Part shown: positions 1 through 7,980 of the stretch, piece after piece
Layout of the letters: every line of letters starts with the position of its first letter
How positions within the stretch are numbered: the stretch's first letter is position 1
NCBI GenBank assembly: GCA_039920305.1
Contig: JBDSEA010000138.1
Coordinates: forward strand, 1 to 24,073
Source of the DNA: DASRAJ01 sp039920305
GTDB lineage: Bacteria; Bacteroidota; Bacteroidia; Chitinophagales; UBA10324
Direction: 5' to 3'
Length of the DNA: 24,073 bases
Notes under the pieces: model-generated
Told to the model about the DNA's origin: nothing
What the model saw: the letters and a program-made list of their open reading frames with translations, nothing else
Databases searched by the model: none
Made by a program: the position numbers and the translations under genes

Positions 1-781
1 CATTACCAAAATTGTTTTGCGGTTGCTTCCGCATCCTCAATTTGATCTGCTGATGCTGGTGCCTTTTCGATCCGCAACTGAGGCATGCGCAGCTGTGAAC
101 ACAGTATTCATGGCCGGCATTATTCCCTCCGCTATGGAATTTATGGAACGCGATGCCATTGACTGGACCATGCAGTATGTGGAAGGGCATAAATTTCCTG
201 CTGAAAAAGATATTGCAGCTCATTTATTGATTGAAGTGGACGGGAACAATATTGAGCAGCTGATGAAAGAGATGGAACTGATCTCCGGGCTAATGCAGCA
301 GTATGACATTGGAGAGATTCTTTTTGCTGAATCATCAGAGCAGAAGCAGGAATTGTGGCTATTGCGGCGAAGTGTTGCGGATGCTGTAAAAATGCATTCG
401 GTTTACAAGGAGGAGGATACCGTAGTGCCCCGTGCCGAGCTTCCGCTGTTGCTTAAGGGGGTGAAGAAGATCGGCGCCCGGTTTGGTTTCAAATCCGTTT
501 GTTACGGACATGCCGGCGATGGAAATCTTCATGTAAACATCATCAGGGGCACATTAAGTGACAGCGAATGGCAGGAGATGCTGCCAAAAGGAATAGCCGA
601 AATATTCCGGCTTTGTGTTTCACTTGGAGGTACCATCAGCGGGGAGCATGGGATCGGGTGGGTGCAGAAATCCTACATGGCTATCGCATTCAGCGAAAAA
701 CAGCTGAATCTTATGAAACAGATCAAGAACGTATTTGACCCTTACGGAATACTGAATCCGGGCAAAATATTTGCAGATTGA
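1..781 (+). CDS. FAD-linked oxidase, C-terminal part (GlcD / D-2-hydroxyacid dehydrogenase family), 5' end cut by window
   Basis: This is the C-terminal half of a flavin-linked oxidase of the glycolate oxidase GlcD / D-lactate dehydrogenase family, which oxidises 2-hydroxyacids to 2-oxoacids. The frame is open from base 2 (I-T-K-I-V-L-R-L-L-P), so a TTG at 17 is an internal codon and the gene begins outside the window. The usual family length is about 460 residues; about 259 are seen here. Visible family hallmarks are YGHAGDGNLHVN with its metal/substrate histidines, the GGTISGEHGIGW signature, and the terminal FDPYGILNPGKIF. The N-terminal FAD-binding (FAD_binding_4) half is not in the window. 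Substrate (glycolate, D-lactate or another hydroxyacid) cannot be decided from this part. The stop is TGA at 779-781. Confidence 0.9.
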   Translation, partial: ITKIVLRLLPHPQFDLLMLVPFRSATEACAAVNTVFMAGIIPSAMEFMERDAIDWTMQYVEGHKFPAEKDIAAHLLIEVDGNNIEQLMKEMELISGLMQQYDIGEILFAESSEQKQELWLLRRSVADAVKMHSVYKEEDTVVPRAELPLLLKGVKKIGARFGFKSVCYGHAGDGNLHVNIIRGTLSDSEWQEMLPKGIAEIFRLCVSLGGTISGEHGIGWVQKSYMAIAFSEKQLNLMKQIKNVFDPYGILNPGKIFAD

Positions 782-811
782 TCCCGTTCAAGTGTATTAT
801 TTCCTTTCTTA

Positions 812-819
812 TAATTTTG
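812..819 (+). promoter_or_regulatory. -7 element TAATTTTG upstream of the beta-barrel gene
   Basis: TAATTTTG is an exact match to the Bacteroidota sigma-A -7 consensus TAnnTTTG and lies 20 nt before the ATG at 839. No good -33 TTTG is visible; GTTCA around 786-790 is the nearest candidate. Inferred promoter for the 839-1414 gene. Confidence 0.4.
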
Positions 820-838
820 ATTCTGTTAAAATTCATTT

Positions 839-1414
839 ATGCATTTGATAAATAGAATTTCCTGCTTCGCTTTGCTGATCCTGATTCCCTTTGAAGCCTT
901 TTCTCAAAGTGATAGTACTGTGGTGGAGAATAATAAAACCAATTCCCGGAAGCCCTTGAGTGACCGGATTTTTGTCGGCGGTAACGCTGCTTTATCGTTT
1001 GGCACCATTACCTATATCGGAGTTGCGCCCATCATTGGCTATAAAATGACTGATAACTGGCTTGTGGGAGTTGGGGGCAGTTATTATTATTACCGCGATA
1101 ATTTTTACGACTTCTCCACTTCAATTTATGGCGGACTTCTCATGACACGCTACCTTGTTTACAAGGGATTATTTGCAGAGGCAGATTTTGAGGAGAATAA
1201 TCAACTTGCTGTAAATATTGTAGATCCAATAGCAGGTACTTTCACGCTGGAGCGAAAATGGATTCCCTCATTACTGCTTGGAGGTGGCTATAGCCAGGAG
1301 CTTGGAGCAAGCTCCGCTTTCTTTATTTCTATTTTGTATGATGTAATACAAAACCCTAACAGCCAGTACTACCGGCGTCCGGTAATTCGTGCCGGTATTG
1401 GATTTGGCTTATAA
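839..1414 (+). CDS. secreted small beta-barrel protein, probably outer membrane
   Basis: The 191-residue product starts with a clear Sec signal peptide: a positively charged start, a hydrophobic stretch with CFALLILIPFEAF, and a likely cut after A-F-S before Q-S-D. The mature part has alternating polar/hydrophobic strands rich in glycine and aromatic residues (GVGGSYYYYRDNFY, RYLVYKGLFAEADF) and ends in RAGIGFGL, which resembles the last strand of an eight-stranded outer-membrane barrel. It probably sits in the outer membrane. I do not recognise a specific function. It lies between the oxidase and the fatty-acid block, with its own -7 element at 812-819, so it is probably a single-gene unit. 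Confidence 0.75.
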   Translation: MHLINRISCFALLILIPFEAFSQSDSTVVENNKTNSRKPLSDRIFVGGNAALSFGTITYIGVAPIIGYKMTDNWLVGVGGSYYYYRDNFYDFSTSIYGGLLMTRYLVYKGLFAEADFEENNQLAVNIVDPIAGTFTLERKWIPSLLLGGGYSQELGASSAFFISILYDVIQNPNSQYYRRPVIRAGIGFGL

Positions 1415-1493
1415 TGTTGAATACACTTTGCATTTTTGCAGGTATTTGAGCCATAATCTTTCTGATTTTAAATGATGCGGCAATGAAGTGAGC

Positions 1494-1527
1494 TTTGTCT
1501 TGATTGACTCCTGATTTTTTATACTTT
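1494..1527 (+). promoter_or_regulatory. putative sigma-A promoter of the acyl-CoA synthetase gene
   Basis: TTTG at 1494-1497 is followed after 22 nt by TATACTTT at 1520-1527, resembling the Bacteroidota TTTG / TAnnTTTG arrangement, with two mismatches possible in the -7 part. It lies 28 nt before the ATG at 1555 and overlaps an in-frame TTG at 1504. This argues that translation starts at 1555. Confidence 0.35.
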
Positions 1528-1554
1528 CACGTTCATCAAATTCTTCTTGACTTC

Positions 1555-3321
1555 ATGAACGACTTCAGGCGACTGTTTGAATTACCTGCGTCTCAGCAAA
1601 ATAATTTCCCTAAAGTTGACTGCCTCAATGAAAAAATCAATGGCAGTTGGAAGAGTTACTCCACTCAGGAAGTAACAGAAAATATGAATAAAGTGAGCAG
1701 GGCTCTGCTCGCTTCAGGAATCAATAAGGGGGACGTAGTATCAATCATCAGCAACAACCGTCCGCAATGGAATTTTGTTGATCTCGGTACCATGCAAATC
1801 GGGGGAGTTACGGTTCCTATGTACCCTACCATCAGTGATGAGGATTATGTGTATATCATGACGCATGCGGAAACAAAAATGCTTTTTGTTTCCTCCCGTG
1901 AACTATATGATCGAATGAAAATTCTTCAGCCACGGATTTCATCACTAAAAGAAATTTTAATTTTCAATGATTACGAGAAAGCTCTGAGCTGGAATGAATT
2001 CCTGAAGCGATCTGAAAATACTGACGAAAACCGTTTACATGAAGCAAGTAATGCAGTAAGTGAAAAAGACATTGCCTGTATGATTTACACAAGCGGAACT
2101 ACAGGCTTTCCCAAGGGTGTGATGCTTTCGCATTTTAATATATGTGAAAATCTTAAATCGGTAAGCAATGTTTTACCCGTAAATGAAACACATCGCGTCC
2201 TGAGCTTTCTTCCGCTCAATCATGTATTTGAAAAACTCGTGGTTTATGCTTACCTGATGAAGGGAGTATCAGTGTTTTATGCTGAAAGCATTGATACTAT
2301 TGGTGAGAATTTGCGGGAGGTGAAGCCTCACTTTTTCACGTGTGTCCCGCGCCTGCTCGAAAAAGTTTATGAGCGAATTGTTTCCAAAGGATTAGAGTTA
2401 ACAGGAATGAAACGGGCACTGTTTTTCTGGGCGCTTCAACTCGGTGAGCAATTTGATACGCAGAAAAATCCGGGGTTGGGATATAGCCTGAGACTGAAGG
2501 TTGCCCGGAAGCTTATTTTCAGTAAATGGCTCGAAGCCCTTGGTGGAAATGTTTTTGCCATCATCTCCGGTTCGGCTCCATTGAATCCAAAAATCGGCAG
2601 GGTATTTACTGCTGCCGGCATTGTGATCATGGAAGGCTATGGCTTGACTGAAACATCACCGGTGATTTCAGTGAACCGATATGATCTGAAAGAAAATATC
2701 CTCGGCACGGTTGGCCATGTTGTACCCGGAGTGGAAGTAAAGATTGCTGAGGATGGTGAAATTCTTGCACGCGGAAATAATATAATGGTGGGTTATTACA
2801 AATTACCGGATGAGACTGCAAAAATCATTGAGAAAGACGGGTGGTTGCATACGGGTGATATTGGAGAGTGGGTGAATGAGAAATTCTTAAAAATCACTGA
2901 CAGGAAAAAAGAATTGTTCAAGACTTCCGGAGGGAAATATGTAGCACCTCAGCCGATTGAAAATAAATTCAAGGAATCACATCTTATCGAGCAAATGATG
3001 GTGGTTGGCGATGGAAAAAAGTTTATTTCAGCACTTATTGTTCCTTCTGTGAATCACCTCAAATCATGGTGTGAGCGAAATGGTGTGGCATTCACTTCCG
3101 TAGTGAAATTAATTAATGATCCCAAAGTGATTAATAAATATAATGAAATAGTGAACGAGAAGAATACCCATCTCGGACATACGGATCAGATCAAAAAATT
3201 TAAATTGCTGCCAGAGGAATGGACGGTTCAGGCCGGACAATTGACTCCTACCATGAAGCTGAAGCGTAAAGTGATACTTGATAAATACAAAAATGAGATA
3301 GATACCCTTTATGCTGGATAG
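1555..3321 (+). CDS. long-chain acyl-CoA synthetase (AMP-forming, FAA/COG1022 type)
   Basis: Activates long-chain fatty acids to acyl-CoA with ATP, the entry step for the beta-oxidation genes that follow. It is an ANL-superfamily enzyme of about 588 residues with all core motifs: the phosphate loop MIYTSGTTGFPKGVMLSH (about 176-193), YGLTET (362-367), GWLHTGD (429-435), and the hinge/catalytic segment TDRKKELFKTSGGKYVAP (448-465). The frame is open further upstream to a TTG at 1504, but that codon lies within the apparent promoter. The ATG at 1555 (MNDFRRLFELP) is the better start. No signal peptide is seen. The large size and the KTSGGKYVAP segment fit the eukaryote-like long-chain synthetase branch rather than E. 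coli FadD. A 148-nt gap with a separate promoter precedes fadN, so the two are neighbours in pathway but perhaps not one transcript. Confidence 0.9.
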   Translation: MNDFRRLFELPASQQNNFPKVDCLNEKINGSWKSYSTQEVTENMNKVSRALLASGINKGDVVSIISNNRPQWNFVDLGTMQIGGVTVPMYPTISDEDYVYIMTHAETKMLFVSSRELYDRMKILQPRISSLKEILIFNDYEKALSWNEFLKRSENTDENRLHEASNAVSEKDIACMIYTSGTTGFPKGVMLSHFNICENLKSVSNVLPVNETHRVLSFLPLNHVFEKLVVYAYLMKGVSVFYAESIDTIGENLREVKPHFFTCVPRLLEKVYERIVSKGLELTGMKRALFFWALQLGEQFDTQKNPGLGYSLRLKVARKLIFSKWLEALGGNVFAIISGSAPLNPKIGRVFTAAGIVIMEGYGLTETSPVISVNRYDLKENILGTVGHVVPGVEVKIAEDGEILARGNNIMVGYYKLPDETAKIIEKDGWLHTGDIGEWVNEKFLKITDRKKELFKTSGGKYVAPQPIENKFKESHLIEQMMVVGDGKKFISALIVPSVNHLKSWCERNGVAFTSVVKLINDPKVINKYNEIVNEKNTHLGHTDQIKKFKLLPEEWTVQAGQLTPTMKLKRKVILDKYKNEIDTLYAG

Positions 3322-3381
3322 CAGAAGGAAATTGTTTTAACCTGGTGTTAGTATGATATACGGTCGCAATGAAGGGCTGAC

Positions 3382-3397
3382 TTCAGGCCATTCTGAA
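3382..3397. repeat. small inverted repeat upstream of fadN
   Basis: TTCAG, six bases, CTGAA is a 5-bp perfect inverted repeat. It lies 22 nt before the larger repeat at 3419-3441. It could be a second half of an operator region, but a repeat this short can arise by chance. Confidence 0.2.
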
Positions 3398-3418
3398 ATT
3401 ATATAGCAAAAATTGGTG

Positions 3419-3441
3419 CTTCACGGCGCTCCGGAGTGAAG
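3419..3441. promoter_or_regulatory. inverted repeat CTTCAC-N11-GTGAAG, candidate operator of fadN
   Basis: Perfect 6-bp arms are separated by 11 bases. The right arm ends at 3441, directly against a -7-like TAAATTCG at 3442-3449, so a protein bound here would cover the promoter spacer. That geometry suits a repressor responding to acyl-CoA. No regulator gene is in the window, so the ligand and the regulator are unknown. Confidence 0.4.
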
Positions 3442-3449
3442 TAAATTCG
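3442..3449 (+). promoter_or_regulatory. -7-like element TAAATTCG of fadN
   Basis: TAAATTCG differs from TAnnTTTG at one base and is followed by CCGCC, the same run that follows the -7 element in front of panD. It ends 20 nt before the fadN ATG at 3470. Confidence 0.35.
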
Positions 3450-3469
3450 CCGCCATAAGAAGAAGCGTA

Positions 3470-5872
3470 ATGTTTCAACGAAAGATCAGAAAGGTTGCGG
3501 TACTGGGCAGTGGGGTAATGGGAAGCCGCATTGCCTGTCAATTCGCCAGCATCGGCGTAATTGTTTTGCTGCTGGACATGTCGCCCAGGGAATTGTCAGC
3601 AGAGGAGAAAGCAAAAAAATTATCCCTGGATCATCCGGCAGTTAAGAACCGCATTGTAAATAATGCACTACAATCCACGCTGAAATCAACTCCTGCGGCG
3701 CTTTTCAGGCAATCATCAGCAAAGCTGATTACAACAGGAAATTTTTCTGACAACATGAAGGAAATTGCCGAATGCGACTGGGTGATAGAAGTGGTTATTG
3801 AGAATGCTGACATCAAGAAGCAGATTTTTGATGAAGTGGAAAAATTCAGAGCGAAGGGTACCATCATTTCATCCAATACGTCCTCTATTCCCATTCATCT
3901 GATGAATGAAAACAGAGGCGAAGATTTCCAGAAGAACTTTTGTGGCACACACTTTTTCAATCCCCCGCGCTACCTGCGCCTTCTGGAAATTATTCCCACT
4001 GAGAAAACAAGCCCAGAAGTCATTAAATTTCTCATGCACTATGGTGATTTATTCTTAGGAAAAGAAACTGTGCTGTGCAAGGATACTCCTGCGTTCATTG
4101 CAAACCGTGTAGGAGTGTATGCTGTAATGCAGATTTTTCATCTCGCAGAAAAGATGGGACTTACTGTTGATGAAATTGACGCGCTTACCGGCCCTGCAAT
4201 CGGAAGACCGAAATCTGCCACGTTCAGAACCGCTGATGTGATCGGACTGGACACACTCGTTAAGGTAGCGCAGTTTGTTTATGCTGCCTGTCCTGATGAT
4301 GAAGCGAGGGAGCTTTTCAGAATTCCTTCATGGCTTGATCAGATGGTAAAAAACAACTGGCTTGGTGATAAAACTGGTCAGGGTTTTTACAGGAAGGAGA
4401 AGAAGGAGGGCACAACTTTTTACCCTTCTCTCGACCTTAATTCACTTGAATATTCACTGAAGCCGAATGTAAAATTTGCCATACTCGATCAGCTCAGGCG
4501 GCATGATGATCTGAAACAAAGGATGAAGATTGCGATCAGCAGCACTGACAAGGCAGGTGAATTTTACAGGAACTTTTTCTTCGGTGTATTTCAATATGTG
4601 AGTAATAGAATTCCTGAGATAACAGATGAGATTTACAGGCTTGATGAAGCCCTGAATGCAGGCTTTGGCTGGGAACTCGGTCCTTTTGCAGCATGGGATG
4701 CAATCGGTTTGGAGGAATCAGTAAAGCAAATGGAAGACGCAGGGTATAAGCCTGCGGAATGGGTTTATGATTTACTGGCAAAGGGAAACAAAACATTTTA
4801 CATTTTCGGGAACGGAAAGAAAAAATTTTACGATCAGCGCGCAGGTGATTACAGGCATATTCCGGGAAGCGATGCGTTTATCATTCTTAAAAACCATTCG
4901 GAAAATATCGTTTGGAAAAATAACGGCTGCAATTTGGTTGACATTGGTGACGGAGTAATAAACCTCGAATGGAAAACAAAAATGAATGCCATTGGAAGTG
5001 AAGTGATTGAAGGCATAAACAAGTCCATTGAAATTGCCGAGAAAAGTTTTGACGGGTTAGCAATTGGTAACCAGGGAGAGAATTTTTCAGCAGGCGCTAA
5101 TCTCGCTATGATGCTGATGCTCGCCATTGAGCAGGAATATGATGAGCTGGATCTTGCCTGTCGAACTTTTCAAAACACTTCGATGAGGATCCGCTATTCA
5201 TCCATTCCGGTGGTGGTAGCTCCGCACCATCTCACACTTGGCGGCGGATGTGAATTTGCATTGCATGCTGATAGTATTCAGGCAGCTGCTGAAACGTATA
5301 TCGGACTGGTGGAGTTTGGTGTAGGTATTATACCTGCCGGGGGCGGAACAAAGGAGATGACCGTTCGTGCATCGGATTCTTACCAGCCGGGTGAAGTAGA
5401 ATTTCCGGAATTACAGAAGCGATTCTTGAATATCGCCACTGCAAAGGTGGCGGCTTCAGCAGCAGAAGCATTTGACATGGGCATCCTTCGCACCGGCATT
5501 GATCATGTTTCCATTAATGAAAAAAGAGTGATTAAAGATGCCAAGGAAAAAGTATTGCAATTACTTCATCAGGGATACACCATGCCTGTAAAACGAACTG
5601 ATGTGCATGTGCTTGGAAGAGGCGCCCTCGCCGCATTCTACGCAGGTATTACAGCAATGCAATATGGTAATTATGCTACACAGCATGACCGCCTGATTGC
5701 TGAAAAACTCGCCTGGGTTATGTGCGGCGGAGACCTCACTCAGCCCTCCCATGTGAGTGAGCAGTACCTATTGGATCTGGAGCGGGAAGCTTTCCTGAGC
5801 TTGATTACAACGAAGAAATCTATGGAGCGAATTCAATCAATCCTGACTACCGGAAAGTCGCTTCGAAATTGA
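3470..5872 (+). CDS. fadN: FadN-type bifunctional 3-hydroxyacyl-CoA dehydrogenase / enoyl-CoA hydratase
   Basis: Carries out hydration of enoyl-CoA and NAD-dependent oxidation of 3-hydroxyacyl-CoA in beta-oxidation. The 800-residue protein has the dehydrogenase first and the hydratase last, the order of Bacillus FadN (about 789 residues) and the reverse of E. coli FadB. The N-terminal Rossmann motif is VLGSGVMGSR (11-20) with D36. The catalytic dehydrogenase pair is H161 (GTHFFNP) and E173. The helical domain starts at CKDTPAFIANRVG (about 204-216). In the C-terminal hydratase the oxyanion-hole loop is NFSAGAN (538-544), and both catalytic glutamates are present, E595 in GGGCEF and E615 in GLVEFG, with the normal 20-residue spacing. 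Both activities therefore look intact. The start at 3470 follows an AGAAG purine run. The thiolase gene comes 153 nt downstream. Confidence 0.93.
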   Translation: MFQRKIRKVAVLGSGVMGSRIACQFASIGVIVLLLDMSPRELSAEEKAKKLSLDHPAVKNRIVNNALQSTLKSTPAALFRQSSAKLITTGNFSDNMKEIAECDWVIEVVIENADIKKQIFDEVEKFRAKGTIISSNTSSIPIHLMNENRGEDFQKNFCGTHFFNPPRYLRLLEIIPTEKTSPEVIKFLMHYGDLFLGKETVLCKDTPAFIANRVGVYAVMQIFHLAEKMGLTVDEIDALTGPAIGRPKSATFRTADVIGLDTLVKVAQFVYAACPDDEARELFRIPSWLDQMVKNNWLGDKTGQGFYRKEKKEGTTFYPSLDLNSLEYSLKPNVKFAILDQLRRHDDLKQRMKIAISSTDKAGEFYRNFFFGVFQYVSNRIPEITDEIYRLDEALNAGFGWELGPFAAWDAIGLEESVKQMEDAGYKPAEWVYDLLAKGNKTFYIFGNGKKKFYDQRAGDYRHIPGSDAFIILKNHSENIVWKNNGCNLVDIGDGVINLEWKTKMNAIGSEVIEGINKSIEIAEKSFDGLAIGNQGENFSAGANLAMMLMLAIEQEYDELDLACRTFQNTSMRIRYSSIPVVVAPHHLTLGGGCEFALHADSIQAAAETYIGLVEFGVGIIPAGGGTKEMTVRASDSYQPGEVEFPELQKRFLNIATAKVAASAAEAFDMGILRTGIDHVSINEKRVIKDAKEKVLQLLHQGYTMPVKRTDVHVLGRGALAAFYAGITAMQYGNYATQHDRLIAEKLAWVMCGGDLTQPSHVSEQYLLDLEREAFLSLITTKKSMERIQSILTTGKSLRN

Positions 5873-5961
5873 ATGAAATTTGTGAGTCCATTATTTTATG
5901 TGAGAAGAAGCAATAATCAACAATGACTATTATACCGGCCTTCGGCTCCTTTAAGGTGATG

Positions 5962-5969
5962 TAATTTTG
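5962..5969 (+). promoter_or_regulatory. -7 element TAATTTTG upstream of the thiolase gene
   Basis: Exact TAnnTTTG match in the 153-nt gap between fadN and the thiolase. A TTCG at 5941-5944 is the nearest -33 candidate and is weak. It would give a leader of roughly 50 nt that contains the hairpin at 5985-6010. Inferred second promoter inside the fad block. Confidence 0.4.
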
Positions 5970-5984
5970 CCTGTTGTTTACACC

Positions 5985-6010
5985 GGAGGGAAAACGCGGT
6001 TTTGCCCTCC
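5985..6010 (+). promoter_or_regulatory. stem-loop in the thiolase leader
   Basis: GGAGGG at 5985-5990 pairs with CCCTCC at 6005-6010, and AAAAC (5991-5995) pairs with GTTTT (5999-6003), with a GCG loop and one bulged G at 6004. That is 11 pairs in all. It is followed by A residues, not T, so it is not a plus-strand intrinsic terminator. It ends 15 nt before the ATG and could affect translation or mRNA stability. Confidence 0.45.
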
Positions 6011-6025
6011 AAAAAATAAGTACCA

Positions 6026-7201
6026 ATGAATGAGGCATACATCATTGCGGGATTCAGAACAGCCATTGGCAAATCAAAAAAAGGCGGCTTCCGGTTTACC
6101 CGCCCGGATGACCTTGCTGTGCAGGTAATCAAAAGATTATTAGCAGCTGTTCCGCAACTCGATCCGCAAAGAATAGATGACCTCATTGTTGGCAACGCGG
6201 TGCCCGAAGCTGAGCAGGGATTGCAGATTGCAAGATGGATCGCAATCCAGGCACTGCCTGTTTCGGTTCCTGCAGTAACAATAAATCGTTATTGCGCAAG
6301 CGGCCTGGAAGCCATAGCCATAGCCACAGCAAAAATCAGAAGCGGAATGGCAGAGTGTATTATTGCAGGCGGCACCGAATCAATGTCACTTGTTCCTACG
6401 ATGGGCTGGAAGACCGTTCCCAATTACAATGTGGCAAAGGATCATGCGGAATATTTTCTCGGCATGGGATTGACCGCAGAGGAAGTTGCTAAAGAATATA
6501 ATATCACCCGTGAAGATTCCGATCTGTTTTCATTTGATTCACACCGGAAAGCGGTGAAGTCAATTGGCGAAGAAGACTCGAAGGATGAAATTGTACCTGT
6601 AACGGTAGAAGAAGTAATCGTGGAGAATGGCAGAAGAAAAACAAAAAGTTTTACAATTGATAAAGATGAAGGTCCCCGTGCAGATACTACCCTTGAAGCA
6701 CTTGCTAAGCTGAAGCCCGCATTTAAGCAGGATGGCCAGGTTACAGCTGGCAATTCTTCCCAGACATCTGACGGAGCTGCTTTCGTGATTGTGATGAGCG
6801 GCAGGATGGTAAATGAATTGCGATTGAAACCAATAGCGCGCTTAGTGAGTTGCGCATCTGCAGGGGTAAATCCGCGCCTTATGGGAATTGGTCCAATTGA
6901 AGCAGTTCCGAAAGCATTGAAGCAGGCAGGGATGAAGCTGAATGATATAGATGTGATTGAACTCAATGAAGCATTCGCAACGCAGTCCCTGGCAGTGATC
7001 CGGGAGCTTGAAATAGACCCTGAAATTGTGAATCCCCTTGGGGGTGCCATAGCACTCGGTCACCCGCTTGGATGCACCGGGGCGCTTCTGACGGTAAAAA
7101 TTACTAATGAGCTGAAGCGCCGGAATAAAAAATTCGGGATTGTTACAGCATGCGTCGGAGGCGGACAGGGAATTGCCGGAGTGATTGAGGCTATAACATA
7201 A
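6026..7201 (+). CDS. fadA: acetyl-CoA C-acyltransferase (3-ketoacyl-CoA thiolase)
   Basis: Cleaves 3-ketoacyl-CoA with CoA to acetyl-CoA and a shortened acyl-CoA, the last step of the beta-oxidation cycle. The length of 391 residues is typical of thiolases. All catalytic residues are visible: the acyl-accepting cysteine C90 in NRYCASG, H346 in GGAIALGHPLGCTGA, and C376 in VTACVGGGQG. The NEAFA loop is also present. Its place directly after the FadN homologue and close to the acyl-CoA dehydrogenase argues for a degradative thiolase rather than a biosynthetic acetoacetyl-CoA thiolase. It has its own candidate promoter and a leader stem-loop, so its expression may be set separately from fadN. 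A 132-nt gap follows before the DinB-like gene, with no terminator seen in it. Confidence 0.93.
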   Translation: MNEAYIIAGFRTAIGKSKKGGFRFTRPDDLAVQVIKRLLAAVPQLDPQRIDDLIVGNAVPEAEQGLQIARWIAIQALPVSVPAVTINRYCASGLEAIAIATAKIRSGMAECIIAGGTESMSLVPTMGWKTVPNYNVAKDHAEYFLGMGLTAEEVAKEYNITREDSDLFSFDSHRKAVKSIGEEDSKDEIVPVTVEEVIVENGRRKTKSFTIDKDEGPRADTTLEALAKLKPAFKQDGQVTAGNSSQTSDGAAFVIVMSGRMVNELRLKPIARLVSCASAGVNPRLMGIGPIEAVPKALKQAGMKLNDIDVIELNEAFATQSLAVIRELEIDPEIVNPLGGAIALGHPLGCTGALLTVKITNELKRRNKKFGIVTACVGGGQGIAGVIEAIT

Positions 7202-7333
7202 AATTCATTTCGCAGAAGGGAACTCTGGAAAAGAAAGAAAAACTTGTAGAATCAATAGAAAATAAAATTACAGTTTATTCAAGAATATAACTACCAAATC
7301 ACTTTAAATAATCGTTTAAAAAACAAACACAAA

Positions 7334-7969
7334 ATGACAGCAACAATGGAACAAGATCAATTAGAAAAACTACGATATCCTACCGGTAAATTCGAATGGA
7401 GAAAGGAATATTCGGAAGATGATACCCAAAAATTAATTGAAAAGATTGAAGACTTCCCCGCAAAATTTGAGAGGTTAGTGAGGAGCATGAGGAATGATCA
7501 ACTGGATACTGCTTACCGTGAAGGCGGGTGGACGGTTCGACAGGTAATTCATCACCTCTTCGATAGCCACATGAATGCTTACACGCGATTCAAGCTTGCC
7601 CTTACCGAAGACATTCCTGCTATTAAGCCCTATAATGAAAAAGCATGGGCTGAATTAGGTGATTCCAGAACCACACCACCGGAGGTTTCTGTTGCGCTTC
7701 TTGTTAATCTGCACAAGCGATGGGTAAATTTGCTGAAATCCATGTCACTTCAGGATTTCGATCGCCGCTTCATGCACCCTGAGCACAATCATATTTTCAC
7801 CTTAAAAGAAATTCTTGCAATGTATGCCTGGCATGGAGACCATCATTATGAGCACATCAATTTGGTTAAGAAGAGCCTGGATTCAAAGCCAGCAAGAATA
7901 AGAAAGCCGCTCATAAGAAAATCGTCAGGGAGAAAACCTTTAAGAAGAAATGTTAAATCCGGAAAATAA
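7334..7969 (+). CDS. DinB/YfiT-like four-helix protein (putative thiol transferase family)
   Basis: The 211-residue product resembles the YfiT / BstA branch of the DinB superfamily, four-helix bundles with a metal site made by three histidines. Some members (bacillithiol S-transferases) conjugate low-molecular-weight thiols to electrophiles. Supporting segments are LRYPTGKFEWRKEYS at the start, GGWTVRQVIHHLFDSHMNAY, and AWHGDHHYEHINLVKK, which carry the expected histidines. The last 35 residues or so form an unusual lysine/arginine-rich tail with repeated R-K-P/R-K-S units, absent from the core fold. It lies only 11 nt before the acyl-CoA dehydrogenase gene, so the two are very probably co-transcribed. 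A detoxifying role toward reactive intermediates is inferred only. A second ATG at 7346 could be the true start. Confidence 0.8.
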   Translation: MTATMEQDQLEKLRYPTGKFEWRKEYSEDDTQKLIEKIEDFPAKFERLVRSMRNDQLDTAYREGGWTVRQVIHHLFDSHMNAYTRFKLALTEDIPAIKPYNEKAWAELGDSRTTPPEVSVALLVNLHKRWVNLLKSMSLQDFDRRFMHPEHNHIFTLKEILAMYAWHGDHHYEHINLVKKSLDSKPARIRKPLIRKSSGRKPLRRNVKSGK

Positions 7970-7980
7970 GAAAATAAATA

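Noticed and set aside
1504..1554. In-frame TTG start for the acyl-CoA synthetase, adding 17 residues.
   Set aside because: The extension overlaps a promoter-like TTTG / TATACTTT pair and lacks family similarity. ATG at 1555 is better.
6442..7050. A 202-codon reading frame on the minus strand within the thiolase gene.
   Set aside because: The plus-strand thiolase has all its catalytic residues. The opposite frame is serine/threonine-rich without domains and is a by-product of codon bias.
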